DNA from: Bacteroides xylanisolvens XB1A
GTDB lineage: Bacteria > Bacteroidota > Bacteroidia > Bacteroidales > Bacteroidaceae
Assembly (NCBI RefSeq): GCF_000210075.1
Contig: NC_021017.1
Span: forward strand, 4,519,216-4,559,872
DNA: 40,657 bases
Direction of reading: 5' to 3'
The translations under genes and the position numbers were made by a program. Below, in pieces: positions 32,419 through 40,461 of this stretch. Below the pieces are notes generated by a model. The model was not told where the DNA came from and did not search any database. It saw only the letters and a list, made by a program, of their open reading frames with translations. Each line of letters opens with the position of its first letter. Position 1 is the first letter of the stretch.

Positions 32419-33312
32419 ATGATAATGAAGAAGTCTATAAAACGTTTACCCAAATGTACACAGGAAGAATTGACAGTTTTGCTGGATTTAGTGTGTAAAA
32501 GCATCGGGAATTGTCAGATGGTTATCCTGTTCGGAAGTTATGCAAGGGGAAACTATGTTTTATGGGACACTAATATAGAATTTGGTGTTCATACTTCCTA
32601 TCAAAGCGATTATGACATTCTTGTCGTCGTGACCGGACCTACTAAACACGTGGAAGAAAAACTCTATCGTATTACTAATAAATATCATGACTTGTTTGCA
32701 GACCGCCGTCATGCATTCCCACAATTTATAGTAGAGCATATTAATACAGTAAACCGTAACTTGGAAGTCAGCCAGTATTTCTTTACGGATATAGTAAAGG
32801 AGGGCATTATGCTTTATAATAGTGGCAAACACGAATTGGCTAAACCACGGAAGCTGAGTTTTAAGGAGATTCGGGATATTGCGCAGAGTGAATTTAATAA
32901 GCTTTTTCCTTATGCCTGTGACTTTTTAGGTAGTGTGAAGGAATATTTCGTGCCTAAAGGACAATATAACTTATCAGCTTTCATGCTTCATCAAGCTTGT
33001 GAGAAACTTTATAATTGTATCTTGATGGTCTTTACGAACTATCGCCCAAAGAGTCATAAAATCAAGGAACTCGGTGGGATGGTGAAACGTTTTTCTATGG
33101 AATTAACTACAGTCTTTCCTCAAAATACGGATGTAGAGAAAGAATGTTTTGATTTATTATGCCGTTCTTACATTGAAGCTCGCTATAACAAAGATTTCAG
33201 TATCTCACAAGAACAACTGGAATATCTTATTTCCCGCATAGATATTCTGAAAGATATTACTGAACGCTTATGTAAGAAGAAGATTGTGGAATATGATATG
33301 ATGACGGAATAA
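32419..33312 (+). CDS. Nucleotidyltransferase-HEPN domain protein
   Basis: This 297-aa protein has an N-terminal polymerase-beta-type nucleotidyltransferase: LFGSYARG (G-S-x-A-R-G) and, after an unusually long insert of about 20 residues, SDYDILVVV, whose Asp pair binds metal. The C-terminal half (about 135-285) is a helical HEPN-like domain (HQACEKLYNCILMV, HKIKELGGMVKRF). MNT-HEPN pairs act as toxin-antitoxin or defence modules in which the NTase AMPylates the HEPN RNase; here both are one chain. The HEPN RNase motif R-x4-6-H is not clear: the best match, RSYIEARY, lacks the His. Either this HEPN uses a variant site or it is inactive. The start could also be the ATG at 32425. Confidence 0.8.
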   Translation: MIMKKSIKRLPKCTQEELTVLLDLVCKSIGNCQMVILFGSYARGNYVLWDTNIEFGVHTSYQSDYDILVVVTGPTKHVEEKLYRITNKYHDLFADRRHAFPQFIVEHINTVNRNLEVSQYFFTDIVKEGIMLYNSGKHELAKPRKLSFKEIRDIAQSEFNKLFPYACDFLGSVKEYFVPKGQYNLSAFMLHQACEKLYNCILMVFTNYRPKSHKIKELGGMVKRFSMELTTVFPQNTDVEKECFDLLCRSYIEARYNKDFSISQEQLEYLISRIDILKDITERLCKKKIVEYDMMTE

Positions 33313-33366
33313 TTGTCCCCTGTGAAATAAGACTAGCCCTCCTATGAAATAAAAAACAAAATATAT

Positions 33367-33466
33367 CTGTCATCTGTCACAGATTATAATCTAACTTGCA
33401 GAGTATAAGAACTTAGTAGCGTGACAGCACAAGGTGACAGCAGTGTGATAGCAATAATGCTGTCAC
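33367..33466 (+). repeat. Left 100-bp mirrored end of the VapE-type element
   Basis: Outer box CTGTCATCTGTCACA (33367-33381), then 39 unconserved bases, then four 9-bp motifs: GTGACAGCA at 33421 and 33434, GTGATAGCA at 33445, all direct, and inverted TGCTGTCAC at 33458. Start-to-start spacings are 13, 11 and 13. Motifs 3 and 4 form a 9-bp stem with a 4-nt loop. The right end (36005-36104) is the reverse image of this order, spacing and gap length. Confidence 0.8.
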
Positions 33467-33580
33467 CCCAAAAAACAAAGAAAAAATCAAAGATACTGTT
33501 TGGAATTTGATAGTATCAGCTATAGAAAGATAAGTCGTTCAATTTATTATCCCCGTACTTATGAGTTGTGCTCTGCCTTT

Positions 33581-33726
33581 AAACTAACGGTTTCAAGGCG
33601 TGAAACTGTTGGTTCTGCGGTTTGAAACTTTAGTTTCATACGCTTGAAACTCTAGTTCCAATTACTTGAAACCATTGGTTTCTCACCGATGAAACTATAG
33701 TTTCCCTTCGCTGGAACTGTAGTTTC
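33581..33726. repeat. Seven-unit palindrome array, 22-bp period, upstream of the VapE-type gene
   Basis: Seven palindromes of about 14 bp start at 33581, 33602, 33624, 33646, 33668, 33691 and 33713, spaced 21, 22, 22, 22, 23 and 22 bp. The type is GAAACTnTAGTTTC; unit 6 (GAAACTATAGTTTC, 33691-33704) is a perfect palindrome, unit 3 has perfect 6-bp arms, and unit 5 is GAAACC-ATT-GGTTTC. In unit 5 both arms change together (T to C, A to G), so the dyad, not the sequence, is conserved. The 8-bp linkers are unrelated. The layout fits iterons or multiple operator sites. Confidence 0.85.
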
Positions 33727-33917
33727 AAGCGGAGAAAACTAATTTGCCCCGTAATTAGGTCGTGACAATCCCGTTTCTTTCAGATAAAGAGATGCTTGAT
33801 ATATCAATAATTTTCTGTATTAAAAACTTGTTTTCTTTGCTGGTTTCGGATATTATGACTAATTTAGCAGTCTCAACGATCACAAAGGCGCTGACAAAAC
33901 AATTTATTATCAAATTA

Positions 33918-36008
33918 ATGAAAATTACTCAATTTCGTAAGAATGAAGATACGATAGCGCTCAGCGTAATGGATCTTGATATACTGGTAAATAAGATAAA
34001 GACAGAAATAAAATCCCGTCCTGTTTCTACATTCAGAGAACATCTGCGATATACCCTTTCCGATGAACGGTGTATGTTTGCCGATAAACTGCCCAAGATA
34101 ATTCCTGCCGCTGAATTCCGAAAAGTAAACGGTCAGAAACAGATGAAAAGCTACAACGGTATTGTAGAACTGACCATTGGCCCTTTATCCAATAAGTCGG
34201 AAATCGCTTTAGTGAAACAAAAAGCCTGTGAGCAACCACAAACCCGTTGTGTTTTTATGGGTTCAAGTGGCAAAACTGTGAAAATATGGACTACCTTCAC
34301 CCGACCGGACAACTCCCTTCCCAAAACACGGGAAGAAGCGGAACTATTCCATGCCCATGCTTATCGACTGGCTGTGAAATGTTATCAGCCCCAAATCCCG
34401 TTCGATATACTTCCCAAAGAACCGACTCTGGAACAATATTCGCGATTATCCCACGATCCGGACATCATATATCGTCCGAATTCAGTCCAATTTTATCTCT
34501 CTCAACCATCATCAATGCCCGAAGAAACCACTTTCCGTGAAGCGGTTCAGGCGGAGAAATCTCCATTGACCCGTGCCGTACCGGGATATGATGCGGAAAA
34601 TGCCTTCCTGATGCTTTTCGAAGCCGCTTTTCGGAAAGCTTATGCCGATCTCCGGGAAGCGGGGCTCGAATTGAGCAAAGACACATGGCATCCTTTAGTT
34701 GTCCAACTGGCTAAAAACTGTTTTGCTTCGGGACTTCCACAAGAAGAAGTTGTGAAACGTACTGTTTTCCACTTCTATATGTATAGACAGGAAGAGCTTA
34801 TCCGGCAAATGATTGGCAATATATATACCGAGTGCAAAGGTTTCGGCAAGAATATCAGCCTGACTAAAGAGCAGCAACTCGCCTTGCAGACTGAAGAATT
34901 TATGAAACGCCGCTATGAATTCCGTCATAATACCCAAATTGGTGAGGTAGAATATCGTGAAAGGCTTTCTTTTCGTTTCCGTTTCAATCCTCTCGATAAA
35001 CGTGCGCTGAACAGCATTGCTTTGGATGCACAGATGGAAGGTATCCCGTTGTGGGATAGGGATATTAGTCGTTATATTTACTCCAACCGCGTCCCTGTAT
35101 TCAACCCGTTGGAAGATTTCCTCTACCGGCTTCCCGCATGGGACGGTAAAGACCGTATTCGTGCATTGGCAGCCACCGTCCCTTGTAAGAATCCGTATTG
35201 GATGGATTTGTTCCACCGTTGGTTCCTCAATATGGTTTCTCATTGGAAAGGAAGCAATAAAAAGTATGCAAACAGTGTTTCGCCCTTACTTGTCGGACCG
35301 CAAGGGACACGTAAATCCACCTTTTGCCGGAGCATAATGCCCCCTTCCGAGCGTTCCTACTATACTGACAGCATTGATTTCTCCCGAAAGAAAGATGCCG
35401 AACTTTACCTCAATCGTTTTGCGCTTATCAATATCGATGAATTTGACCAGGTGAGTTCGACACAACAAGGCTTTCTGAAACATATTCTGCAAAAGCCTGT
35501 ACTGAATGTGAAGAAACCTCATGGCAGTGCCGTGCTTGAAATGCGTCGGTACGCCTCATTCATAGCTACAAGTAACCAGAAAGACTTGTTGACCGACCCT
35601 TCCGGCAGTCGTCGTTTTATTTGCATCGAAGTGACCGGAGTGATTGACACCAACCGTCCGATAGACTATGAGCAGCTTTACGCACAAGCTATGTACGAAT
35701 TGGAACATGGCGAACGTTACTGGTTCGACCAGGAGGAAGAAAAGATCATGGTGGAAAACAACCGTGAATTTGAACAAGTCCCGCCGGAAGAGCAACTTTT
35801 CTTCCGTTATTTCCGTGCCGCACAGCCTGAAGAAGGGGAGTGGTTGTCTCCAGCGGAGATTATGGAAGATATTCAAAAAGGCAGTTCAATCCCGATGTCT
35901 GTCAAGAGGGTTAATTCCTTCGGAAGAATACTGAAAAAGCAAGAAATACCTTCCAAACATACGCGTAGCGGTACACTCTATCATGTTGTAAGACTAATAA
36001 CCAGGTGA
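33918..36008 (+). CDS. BT4734/VapE-type primase-helicase-like protein
   Basis: This protein (696 aa from the ATG at 33918, MKITQFRKNEDT...) has a BT4734-like N-terminus (about 1-160, with RCVFMGSSGKTVKIWTTF, an archaeo-eukaryotic-primase-like fold). It also has a VapE-type superfamily 3-like ATPase: Walker A VGPQGTRKST (459-468), Walker B INIDEFD (about 504-510), sensor TSNQKD (about 552) and an Arg pair in SGSRRF (565/566). The primase acidic pair is not apparent: the strand reads YNGIVELTIGPL where D-x-D would be expected. VapE proteins occur in phage satellites and pathogenicity islands with replication functions. The longer frame from 33762 runs into the leader; family members usually begin near MKIT. 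The gene fills the element bounded by mirrored 100-bp ends. Confidence 0.85.
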   Translation: MKITQFRKNEDTIALSVMDLDILVNKIKTEIKSRPVSTFREHLRYTLSDERCMFADKLPKIIPAAEFRKVNGQKQMKSYNGIVELTIGPLSNKSEIALVKQKACEQPQTRCVFMGSSGKTVKIWTTFTRPDNSLPKTREEAELFHAHAYRLAVKCYQPQIPFDILPKEPTLEQYSRLSHDPDIIYRPNSVQFYLSQPSSMPEETTFREAVQAEKSPLTRAVPGYDAENAFLMLFEAAFRKAYADLREAGLELSKDTWHPLVVQLAKNCFASGLPQEEVVKRTVFHFYMYRQEELIRQMIGNIYTECKGFGKNISLTKEQQLALQTEEFMKRRYEFRHNTQIGEVEYRERLSFRFRFNPLDKRALNSIALDAQMEGIPLWDRDISRYIYSNRVPVFNPLEDFLYRLPAWDGKDRIRALAATVPCKNPYWMDLFHRWFLNMVSHWKGSNKKYANSVSPLLVGPQGTRKSTFCRSIMPPSERSYYTDSIDFSRKKDAELYLNRFALINIDEFDQVSSTQQGFLKHILQKPVLNVKKPHGSAVLEMRRYASFIATSNQKDLLTDPSGSRRFICIEVTGVIDTNRPIDYEQLYAQAMYELEHGERYWFDQEEEKIMVENNREFEQVPPEEQLFFRYFRAAQPEEGEWLSPAEIMEDIQKGSSIPMSVKRVNSFGRILKKQEIPSKHTRSGTLYHVVRLITR

Positions 36009-36104
36009 CGGCAAAAATGCCATCACCCTGCCGTCACCTCTTGCTGTCACAGTCTTATCGGTTCATTACTAAACAATTAACCCCTAAATTGTGACAGATG
36101 ACAG
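36005..36104 (-). repeat. Right 100-bp mirrored end of the VapE-type element
   Basis: Reading inward from its outer edge on the minus strand: CTGTCATCTGTCACA (36104-36090, identical to the left end), 39 unconserved bases, then GTGACAGCA (36050-36042), GTGACGGCA (36037-36029), GTGATGGCA (36026-36018) and inverted TGCCGTCAC (36013-36005). Spacings 13, 11 and 13 equal the left end. The inner 46 bp match the left at 37 positions. The A-to-G changes in motifs 2 and 3 are matched by T-to-C in motif 4, keeping the stem. The innermost motif overlaps the last codons and stop of the VapE-type gene. Confidence 0.8.
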
Positions 36105-36108
36105 CAAC

Positions 36109-36543
36109 TCACCAAATATATTCTTCTGTGTAGCGTTGGTAAGTTGGCTCTTCTTTTATCCCTTTATTGCGGAATAGTTGTCTGATGTAGGCTTGGTCTT
36201 TAGGCATAAGCCCCCGTTCTCCACGATAGAATCGATAATATCCCGTTTTTCCATAGTGTCCTACCAATTGTATTCTGATACTGACTGCATCCTCATAGGG
36301 GATTCTGTTAAGCAACTGTTTAAGTCCCCATGCCACATGGACTTTTACTGTAGTTTTGAAACATTCGCATTGGTTTCCATCCGCAGGATAACGTGCCGGA
36401 TTAACGATGGAGATATAAAGGTAATCTGTTGTATCAAGTTGTGTAGCTATGTGGCGCAGGCATTTGGAGGCTTGTGGACATTGAGCGTTGAAACAACGGG
36501 CAAAATTGTAAGGGACAGACAGACTGTCGGGTTCTTCTTTCAT
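36109..36543 (-). CDS. DUF6078-like cysteine-rich protein (144 aa)
   Basis: The N-terminus has a Cys cluster (ARCFNAQCPQASKCLRHIA) and a later CECFK, suggesting a metal site. The middle (VHVAWGLKQLLNRIPYEDAVSIRIQLVGHYGKTGYYRFYRGERGLMPKDQAYIRQLF) fits the DUF6078 family as I remember it from Bacteroides. Function unknown. It is convergent with the VapE-type gene, and its stop lies 4 nt outside the element's right end, so the element border stops just at this gene. A -7 box candidate (TACTTTTG, 36604-36611, minus strand) lies about 60 nt upstream. Confidence 0.7.
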   Translation of the reverse strand: MKEEPDSLSVPYNFARCFNAQCPQASKCLRHIATQLDTTDYLYISIVNPARYPADGNQCECFKTTVKVHVAWGLKQLLNRIPYEDAVSIRIQLVGHYGKTGYYRFYRGERGLMPKDQAYIRQLFRNKGIKEEPTYQRYTEEYIW

Positions 36544-36699
36544 TTTGTAGGGTTTATTTTATTTGTGAAATACTGTTGTAAATATTGCAAACAGAATTCT
36601 TCACAAAAGTAGGACTTTATTTTGGGAATGGGAAGCGTTGGGATTGTTTTATTTGTATGTTATGGGGATTTCTTATCAACATTTGGTAATTAGGGATAC
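36544..36699. other. Intergenic, promoter of the DUF6078-like gene
   Basis: Contains the minus-strand TACTTTTG box (36604-36611). Otherwise A/T-rich, with no gene seen. Confidence 0.4.
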
Positions 36700-36885
36700 T
36701 CAATACATATCCCTAATTATTTGCAGCAAGGTTTCTCTTTCTTGTTTAAGGTTCTTTATCTCTATTTTTAGCCAATCAATTTCTTTGTTCTTTGAGGAAA
36801 TCAATTCATCTACAACTTCCTTAGGGAAATAATTGTTATAAACGAAGTTGAGTATTTTATAAAGGTCATCTATTTCTCTTTTTTT
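36700..36885 (-). pseudogene. -1-frame C-terminal extension of the XRE regulator
   Basis: Past the A7 run in the regulator gene (minus strand, 36885-36879), the -1 frame reads KKREIDDLYKILNFVYNNYF, continues through KEVVDELISSKNKEIDWLK and ends at a TGA (36700-36702): about 60 residues of coiled-coil-like sequence. It has no start codon of its own after the TGA just upstream in this frame. It is therefore either produced by -1 frameshifting on A-AAA-AAA-G or is the severed tail of a longer ancestral protein. Confidence 0.5.
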
Positions 36886-37268
36886 AAGCTCTCAAATTGT
36901 TCTTTCTGTTTCTCTAACAGTTTCTCAAAGAGTTCAATCGTTTGTTCTATGGGAAAATTATTGAATGTTTGGTTATTACCAATTGCATTTTTTACACCGC
37001 AATTCTCGTAAAAATTATTTGTGTTATATAAAACTGTTTCTTCGTTATACTCTTTCAATCCGTCGGTAGTAACTCCTAATGCAGAGGCTATTTTTTCTAA
37101 TCGTTCATCGTCAATTTTCTCGGTTTGTTCCATTTTTGAAACAGCCTGCTTGGTTATTCCTAATAATTGGCCTAGCTCCGTTTGAGTCATACCGCGAAGT
37201 CTGCGTACACGTTCTATCTTTTTCCCAAGGTGAAGGTGATTTGATTTTATATTTTCTATTGTTTCCAT
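36870..37268 (-). CDS. XRE-family transcriptional regulator 1
   Basis: This 132-aa protein has an XRE helix-turn-helix (about 14-70: IERVRRLRGMTQTELGQLLGITKQAVSKMEQTEKIDDERLEKIASALGV). A linker rich in Asn follows (NTNNFYENCGVKNAIGNNQTFNNF), then a short coiled coil (IELFEKLLEKQKEQFESLKKEK). The protein is a paralogue of the next gene upstream (37304-37711), with the same order and the same 'HTH, Asn-rich linker, coiled coil' plan. Its stop falls two codons after an A7 run (see the 36700-36885 entry). The pair sits divergently from the type I restriction operon and probably regulates it or itself. Confidence 0.82.
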   Translation of the reverse strand: METIENIKSNHLHLGKKIERVRRLRGMTQTELGQLLGITKQAVSKMEQTEKIDDERLEKIASALGVTTDGLKEYNEETVLYNTNNFYENCGVKNAIGNNQTFNNFPIEQTIELFEKLLEKQKEQFESLKKEK

Positions 37269-37280
37269 TCTTCTATATAT

Positions 37281-37296
37281 TAGATTGCTGAATCTA
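37281..37296. promoter_or_regulatory. 16-bp palindrome between the two XRE genes
   Basis: TAGATT-GCTG-AATCTA: perfect 6-bp arms around a 4-bp centre, in the 35-bp gap between the regulators. It is a plausible XRE operator or an mRNA hairpin; no second copy was noticed nearby. Confidence 0.4.
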
Positions 37297-37303
37297 GCAG
37301 TGA

Positions 37304-37711
37304 TTATTTCATATATTTTTTCAGGATCTCAATTTTATCTTGCTCACTTTTCAATAAACGCTCATATAACTCAACTATCTTTTCAAGTGGATTTATTTGT
37401 TGAACGATGGCGTATGTAGTAGCACCTTCAGAGATATTTGCATCCTTATAATTATGATGATTAATATTGAAAATCGTCTTTTCAACATCAAAGTCTTTAA
37501 TGACTTCTTCGGATATACCCAACACTTCAGCAATTCTTTTTAGAAAGCCTTCTTCTATTTCCTCTTGTTTCTCAATCTTTGAAATGACCTGCTGATTTAC
37601 ACCAAGATCGGCAGCCAGCGCTTCCTGTTTCATGCCTAAATATACACGAATCCTTTGTAAATTGCGTCCGACATGTCTCCGGTTTTCTTTCTCTTTTATT
37701 TCAACATCCAT
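37304..37711 (-). CDS. XRE-family transcriptional regulator 2
   Basis: Starting at the ATG at 37711 (the longer frame overlaps the promoter), this 135-aa protein has an XRE domain: LQRIRVYLGMKQEALAADLGVNQQVISKIEKQEEIEEGFLKRIAEVLGI. An Asn/His-rich linker (FNINHHNYKDANISEGATT) and a C-terminal coiled coil (PLEKIVELYERLLKSEQDKIEILKKYMK) follow. It is paralogous to the neighbour downstream and likely cotranscribed with it from the promoter at 37742-37771. Confidence 0.83.
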   Translation of the reverse strand: MDVEIKEKENRRHVGRNLQRIRVYLGMKQEALAADLGVNQQVISKIEKQEEIEEGFLKRIAEVLGISEEVIKDFDVEKTIFNINHHNYKDANISEGATTYAIVQQINPLEKIVELYERLLKSEQDKIEILKKYMK

Positions 37712-37741
37712 ATTATTGTTCTTTAAATGAATACGTCTAGG

Positions 37742-37771
37742 CAAAGATAACAAGAAACAGTTTAATTCAAA
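37742..37771 (-). promoter_or_regulatory. Promoter of the XRE pair
   Basis: Minus-strand TTTG (CAAA at 37768-37771), an 18-bp spacer and TATCTTTG (37742-37749). Leader about 25 nt to the ATG at 37711. The rest of 37772-38098 is very A/T-rich with no gene. Confidence 0.65.
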
Positions 37772-38074
37772 TGAAAGTATGCTTTATTTTTTAGTGTATG
37801 TTTTTGTTTCTGTAGTTTTGGTTATTTTATTTGATGAAATTTATTGTTAGTTTGGGTAAACAATATATTAAACATGGTACTGAATTTTATATCTAGTTTT
37901 ATTCTTTGAATTGTACGGAAAGTAACTTTTAGTCATCTGATTTTTTGTGAGGAAAATATCTTCTTAAACATTGCAGAAGGATGATTATTTAATATAGGTA
38001 TAGTTTGTGAAATATATGTGTTACCCCTGGTAAAACTATGTAATTACATTATTTCTACAAAAACGAGTAAATAA

Positions 38075-38106
38075 TTTCTTCTTGTTAATTATTTTAATTA
38101 GATTTG
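38075..38106 (+). promoter_or_regulatory. Promoter of the type I restriction operon
   Basis: TTTC (38075-38078), a 20-bp spacer and TAGATTTG (38099-38106). It overlaps the TTG at 38104, supporting the ATG at 38152 as the hsdR start. Confidence 0.5.
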
Positions 38107-38151
38107 CAACTTCCGATAATACACAATTATAAGAAGTTAAGTGTTAGGTAT

Positions 38152-40458
38152 ATGGATAAGAAGTCATTAACAGAGGAAGATATAAAATTACGTTTTATAA
38201 CTCCAGCTATTGTTGAAAAGGCAGGATGGCAAAAAGAACTCATAAAGATGGAATATTACTTTACTGATGGGCGAGTAATATTTCAAGGGAATGTTCATGC
38301 CCGGAAACAAGGAAAGAAAGCTGACTATTTATTGCATTATTCTGCAAATAATCCTATTGCTATAGTTGAGGCAAAAGATAATAATAAAGCTGTGGGAGCT
38401 GGACTGCAACAGGCAATGGACTATGCGAAAATTCTGGATATACCTTTTGCTTACAGTTCTAACGGAGACGGTTTTATTGAGCATGATTTTCTTACTGGTA
38501 AGGAAACTAATATTAATATGGATGAGTTTCCAACTCCTGATGAACTGTTAAAACGTTTACGTGATTCTAAAAAATATACTTCGGAAGAAATAAAGGCTAT
38601 TGAAGAACCTTATTATTGGGATGCTCATACTAACATTCCTCGTTATTATCAGCGAATAGCTATAAATAGAACAATTGAAGCTGTTGCCCGTGGACAAAAT
38701 CGAATTTTATTGGTAATGGCAACAGGTACAGGAAAAACTTTTACAGCTTTCCAGATTATTCATCGGTTGACAAAATCTGGATTAAAAAGGCGAGTCTTAT
38801 ATCTTGCAGATAGAAATGTCTTGATAGATCAGACTATGGCTCAAGATTTTAAGCCTTTTAAAAAAGTTATGACGAAGATTCAAAAGAAGAATATGGACTC
38901 TTCTTTTGAAATATATATGGCTCTATATCAACAATTAGTTTCTTATGACGAGAATATTCCCGATCCTTTTAAAGAGTTCAAATCAACTTTCTTTGATTTG
39001 ATTCTTGTAGATGAGTGTCATCGTGGAAGTGCTAAAGATGAATCGGAGTGGCGAAAAGTGTTAGAGTATTTTTCTTCCGCAACTCAGATTGGTATGACTG
39101 CAACCCCTAAAGTAAAAGAAGGAGCTAATAATCTTGACTATTTCAATGAGCCTTTGTATACATACTCATTAAAGCAAGGTATTGAAGATGGTTTTTTAGC
39201 TCCGTATAGAGTAACTAACTCTTTTTTGAATATCGATTTAGAAGGATGGACGCCCGAGGAAGATGAGTTGGATATAAAAGGTAATCTCATTAAAGCTGGT
39301 TTTTATAACCGGAAAACATTTGGACGTGAGTTAGTTATTATGCAACGCCGAGATATTGTTGCTCGACGCATAACTAAAATGCTCCATAGAATAGGACGCA
39401 TGACAAAATCTATAATCTTTTGTGCAGATATAGAAGAAGCGGAGGCGATGCGGCAACTTTTGGTTAATTATAACTCTGATTTGTGCAAGAAGGATTCTCG
39501 CTATATTATGCGTATCACTGGAGATGAGAATATTGGGAAGAAACAACTTGATAATTTTATAGATCCAGATCAACCATATCCTACGCTCGTTACGACTTCC
39601 GAAATGCTTTCTACTGGTGTCGATTGTAAAACCTGCGGACTTATTGTTATTGATAAAGAAATAGGTTCTATGACAGAATTTAAGCAGATTGTAGGGCGTG
39701 GTACTCGGTTGCGTACTGATAAGGGGAAGTGGCATTTTGAAATTCTTGATTTCAGGAATGTGACCCAATTGTTTAAAGATCCAGAATTTGATGGTGATCC
39801 AGAGCTGGAAGGTGGAGGGAGTAAAACATATCCTCCATATCGTCCGCGTCGGACTGTATCACATGACCAACCTCCAAGGGAATATGGTCGCAAGAAATAT
39901 TACATTAATGGAAAAGATATTCAGATAAACACAGAAATTGTTTCATACCTTGGTGCTGATGGACATACTCTTGTCACAGAAAGTTTAACAGATTTTACAC
40001 GTAAGAATATTCGAGGTAAGTATGCTACGTTGGATGAGTTTATAAAGAACTGGACTGCTGCTGATAAGAAGAAAGTTATTGTTGATGAACTTAAAGAATA
40101 CAATGTTTTACTTGATGCAGTTCGTGAAAAGCGTCCTGATTTACTTAATGCAGACATTTTTGATATAATATGTCATGTGGCTTTTGATAAGCAACCGCTT
40201 ACGCGGAAGGAACGTGCTAATAATGTAAAGAAGAGAGATTATTTATCTAGATATGAAGGTGTGGCTAAACAAGTTTTAGAAGCATTGTTAGATAAATATG
40301 CTGATAAAGGCATTTTGGAATTTGAGAATGAGGATATACTTGATACCCCTCCTTTTAATACAATCGGTAAGCCTCAAAAGATAGTTAAGTTGTTTGGTGG
40401 ATGGGAGAAATTTGAAAAAGCACTTAAAGATTTAGAAAACGAATTATATGTAGCATAA
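38152..40458 (+). CDS. hsdR: Type I restriction endonuclease subunit R
   Basis: This 768-aa motor and nuclease subunit has the endonuclease site Asp58...Glu73-x-Lys75 (KKADYL and IVEAKD) and superfamily 2 helicase motifs: Walker A ATGTGKT (190-196) and DECH (287-290), then MTATP, VTTSEMLSTGVD and IVGRGTRLRT. HsdR translocates DNA and cleaves unmodified DNA far from the recognition site, in complex with HsdM and HsdS. The C-terminal third (from about 560) is the helical domain that docks onto the methylase. hsdM begins 3 nt after its stop. The region is visibly more A/T-rich than the VapE-type gene. The specificity subunit lies beyond the window. Confidence 0.93.
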   Translation: MDKKSLTEEDIKLRFITPAIVEKAGWQKELIKMEYYFTDGRVIFQGNVHARKQGKKADYLLHYSANNPIAIVEAKDNNKAVGAGLQQAMDYAKILDIPFAYSSNGDGFIEHDFLTGKETNINMDEFPTPDELLKRLRDSKKYTSEEIKAIEEPYYWDAHTNIPRYYQRIAINRTIEAVARGQNRILLVMATGTGKTFTAFQIIHRLTKSGLKRRVLYLADRNVLIDQTMAQDFKPFKKVMTKIQKKNMDSSFEIYMALYQQLVSYDENIPDPFKEFKSTFFDLILVDECHRGSAKDESEWRKVLEYFSSATQIGMTATPKVKEGANNLDYFNEPLYTYSLKQGIEDGFLAPYRVTNSFLNIDLEGWTPEEDELDIKGNLIKAGFYNRKTFGRELVIMQRRDIVARRITKMLHRIGRMTKSIIFCADIEEAEAMRQLLVNYNSDLCKKDSRYIMRITGDENIGKKQLDNFIDPDQPYPTLVTTSEMLSTGVDCKTCGLIVIDKEIGSMTEFKQIVGRGTRLRTDKGKWHFEILDFRNVTQLFKDPEFDGDPELEGGGSKTYPPYRPRRTVSHDQPPREYGRKKYYINGKDIQINTEIVSYLGADGHTLVTESLTDFTRKNIRGKYATLDEFIKNWTAADKKKVIVDELKEYNVLLDAVREKRPDLLNADIFDIICHVAFDKQPLTRKERANNVKKRDYLSRYEGVAKQVLEALLDKYADKGILEFENEDILDTPPFNTIGKPQKIVKLFGGWEKFEKALKDLENELYVA

Positions 40459-40461
40459 TTT

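Larger units (their letters stand above)
33313..33917. other. Non-coding interval before the VapE-type gene: left end repeat and palindrome array
   Basis: About 600 bp with no credible ORF. It holds the left 100-bp terminal repeat (33367-33466), an A/C-rich spacer with a weak 6-bp-arm dyad (33492-33497 and 33512-33517), the seven-unit palindrome array (33581-33726), and about 190 bp of leader before the ATG at 33918. No good TAnnTTTG box was found in the leader, so the promoter is unidentified. Confidence 0.6.

Noticed and set aside
33581..33726. CRISPR array
   Set aside because: About 14-bp dyads with 8-bp linkers and no cas genes; not spacer-sized.
33762..33917. 52-residue N-terminal extension of the VapE-type protein
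   Set aside because: Composition is leader-like, the frame opens without a good start, and family members usually begin near MKIT.
33357..36121. Target-site duplication around the VapE-type element (AAATATAT-like words on both sides)
   Set aside because: The right-hand word is 8 nt away from the repeat edge and the words are simple A/T sequence, so a duplication cannot be claimed.
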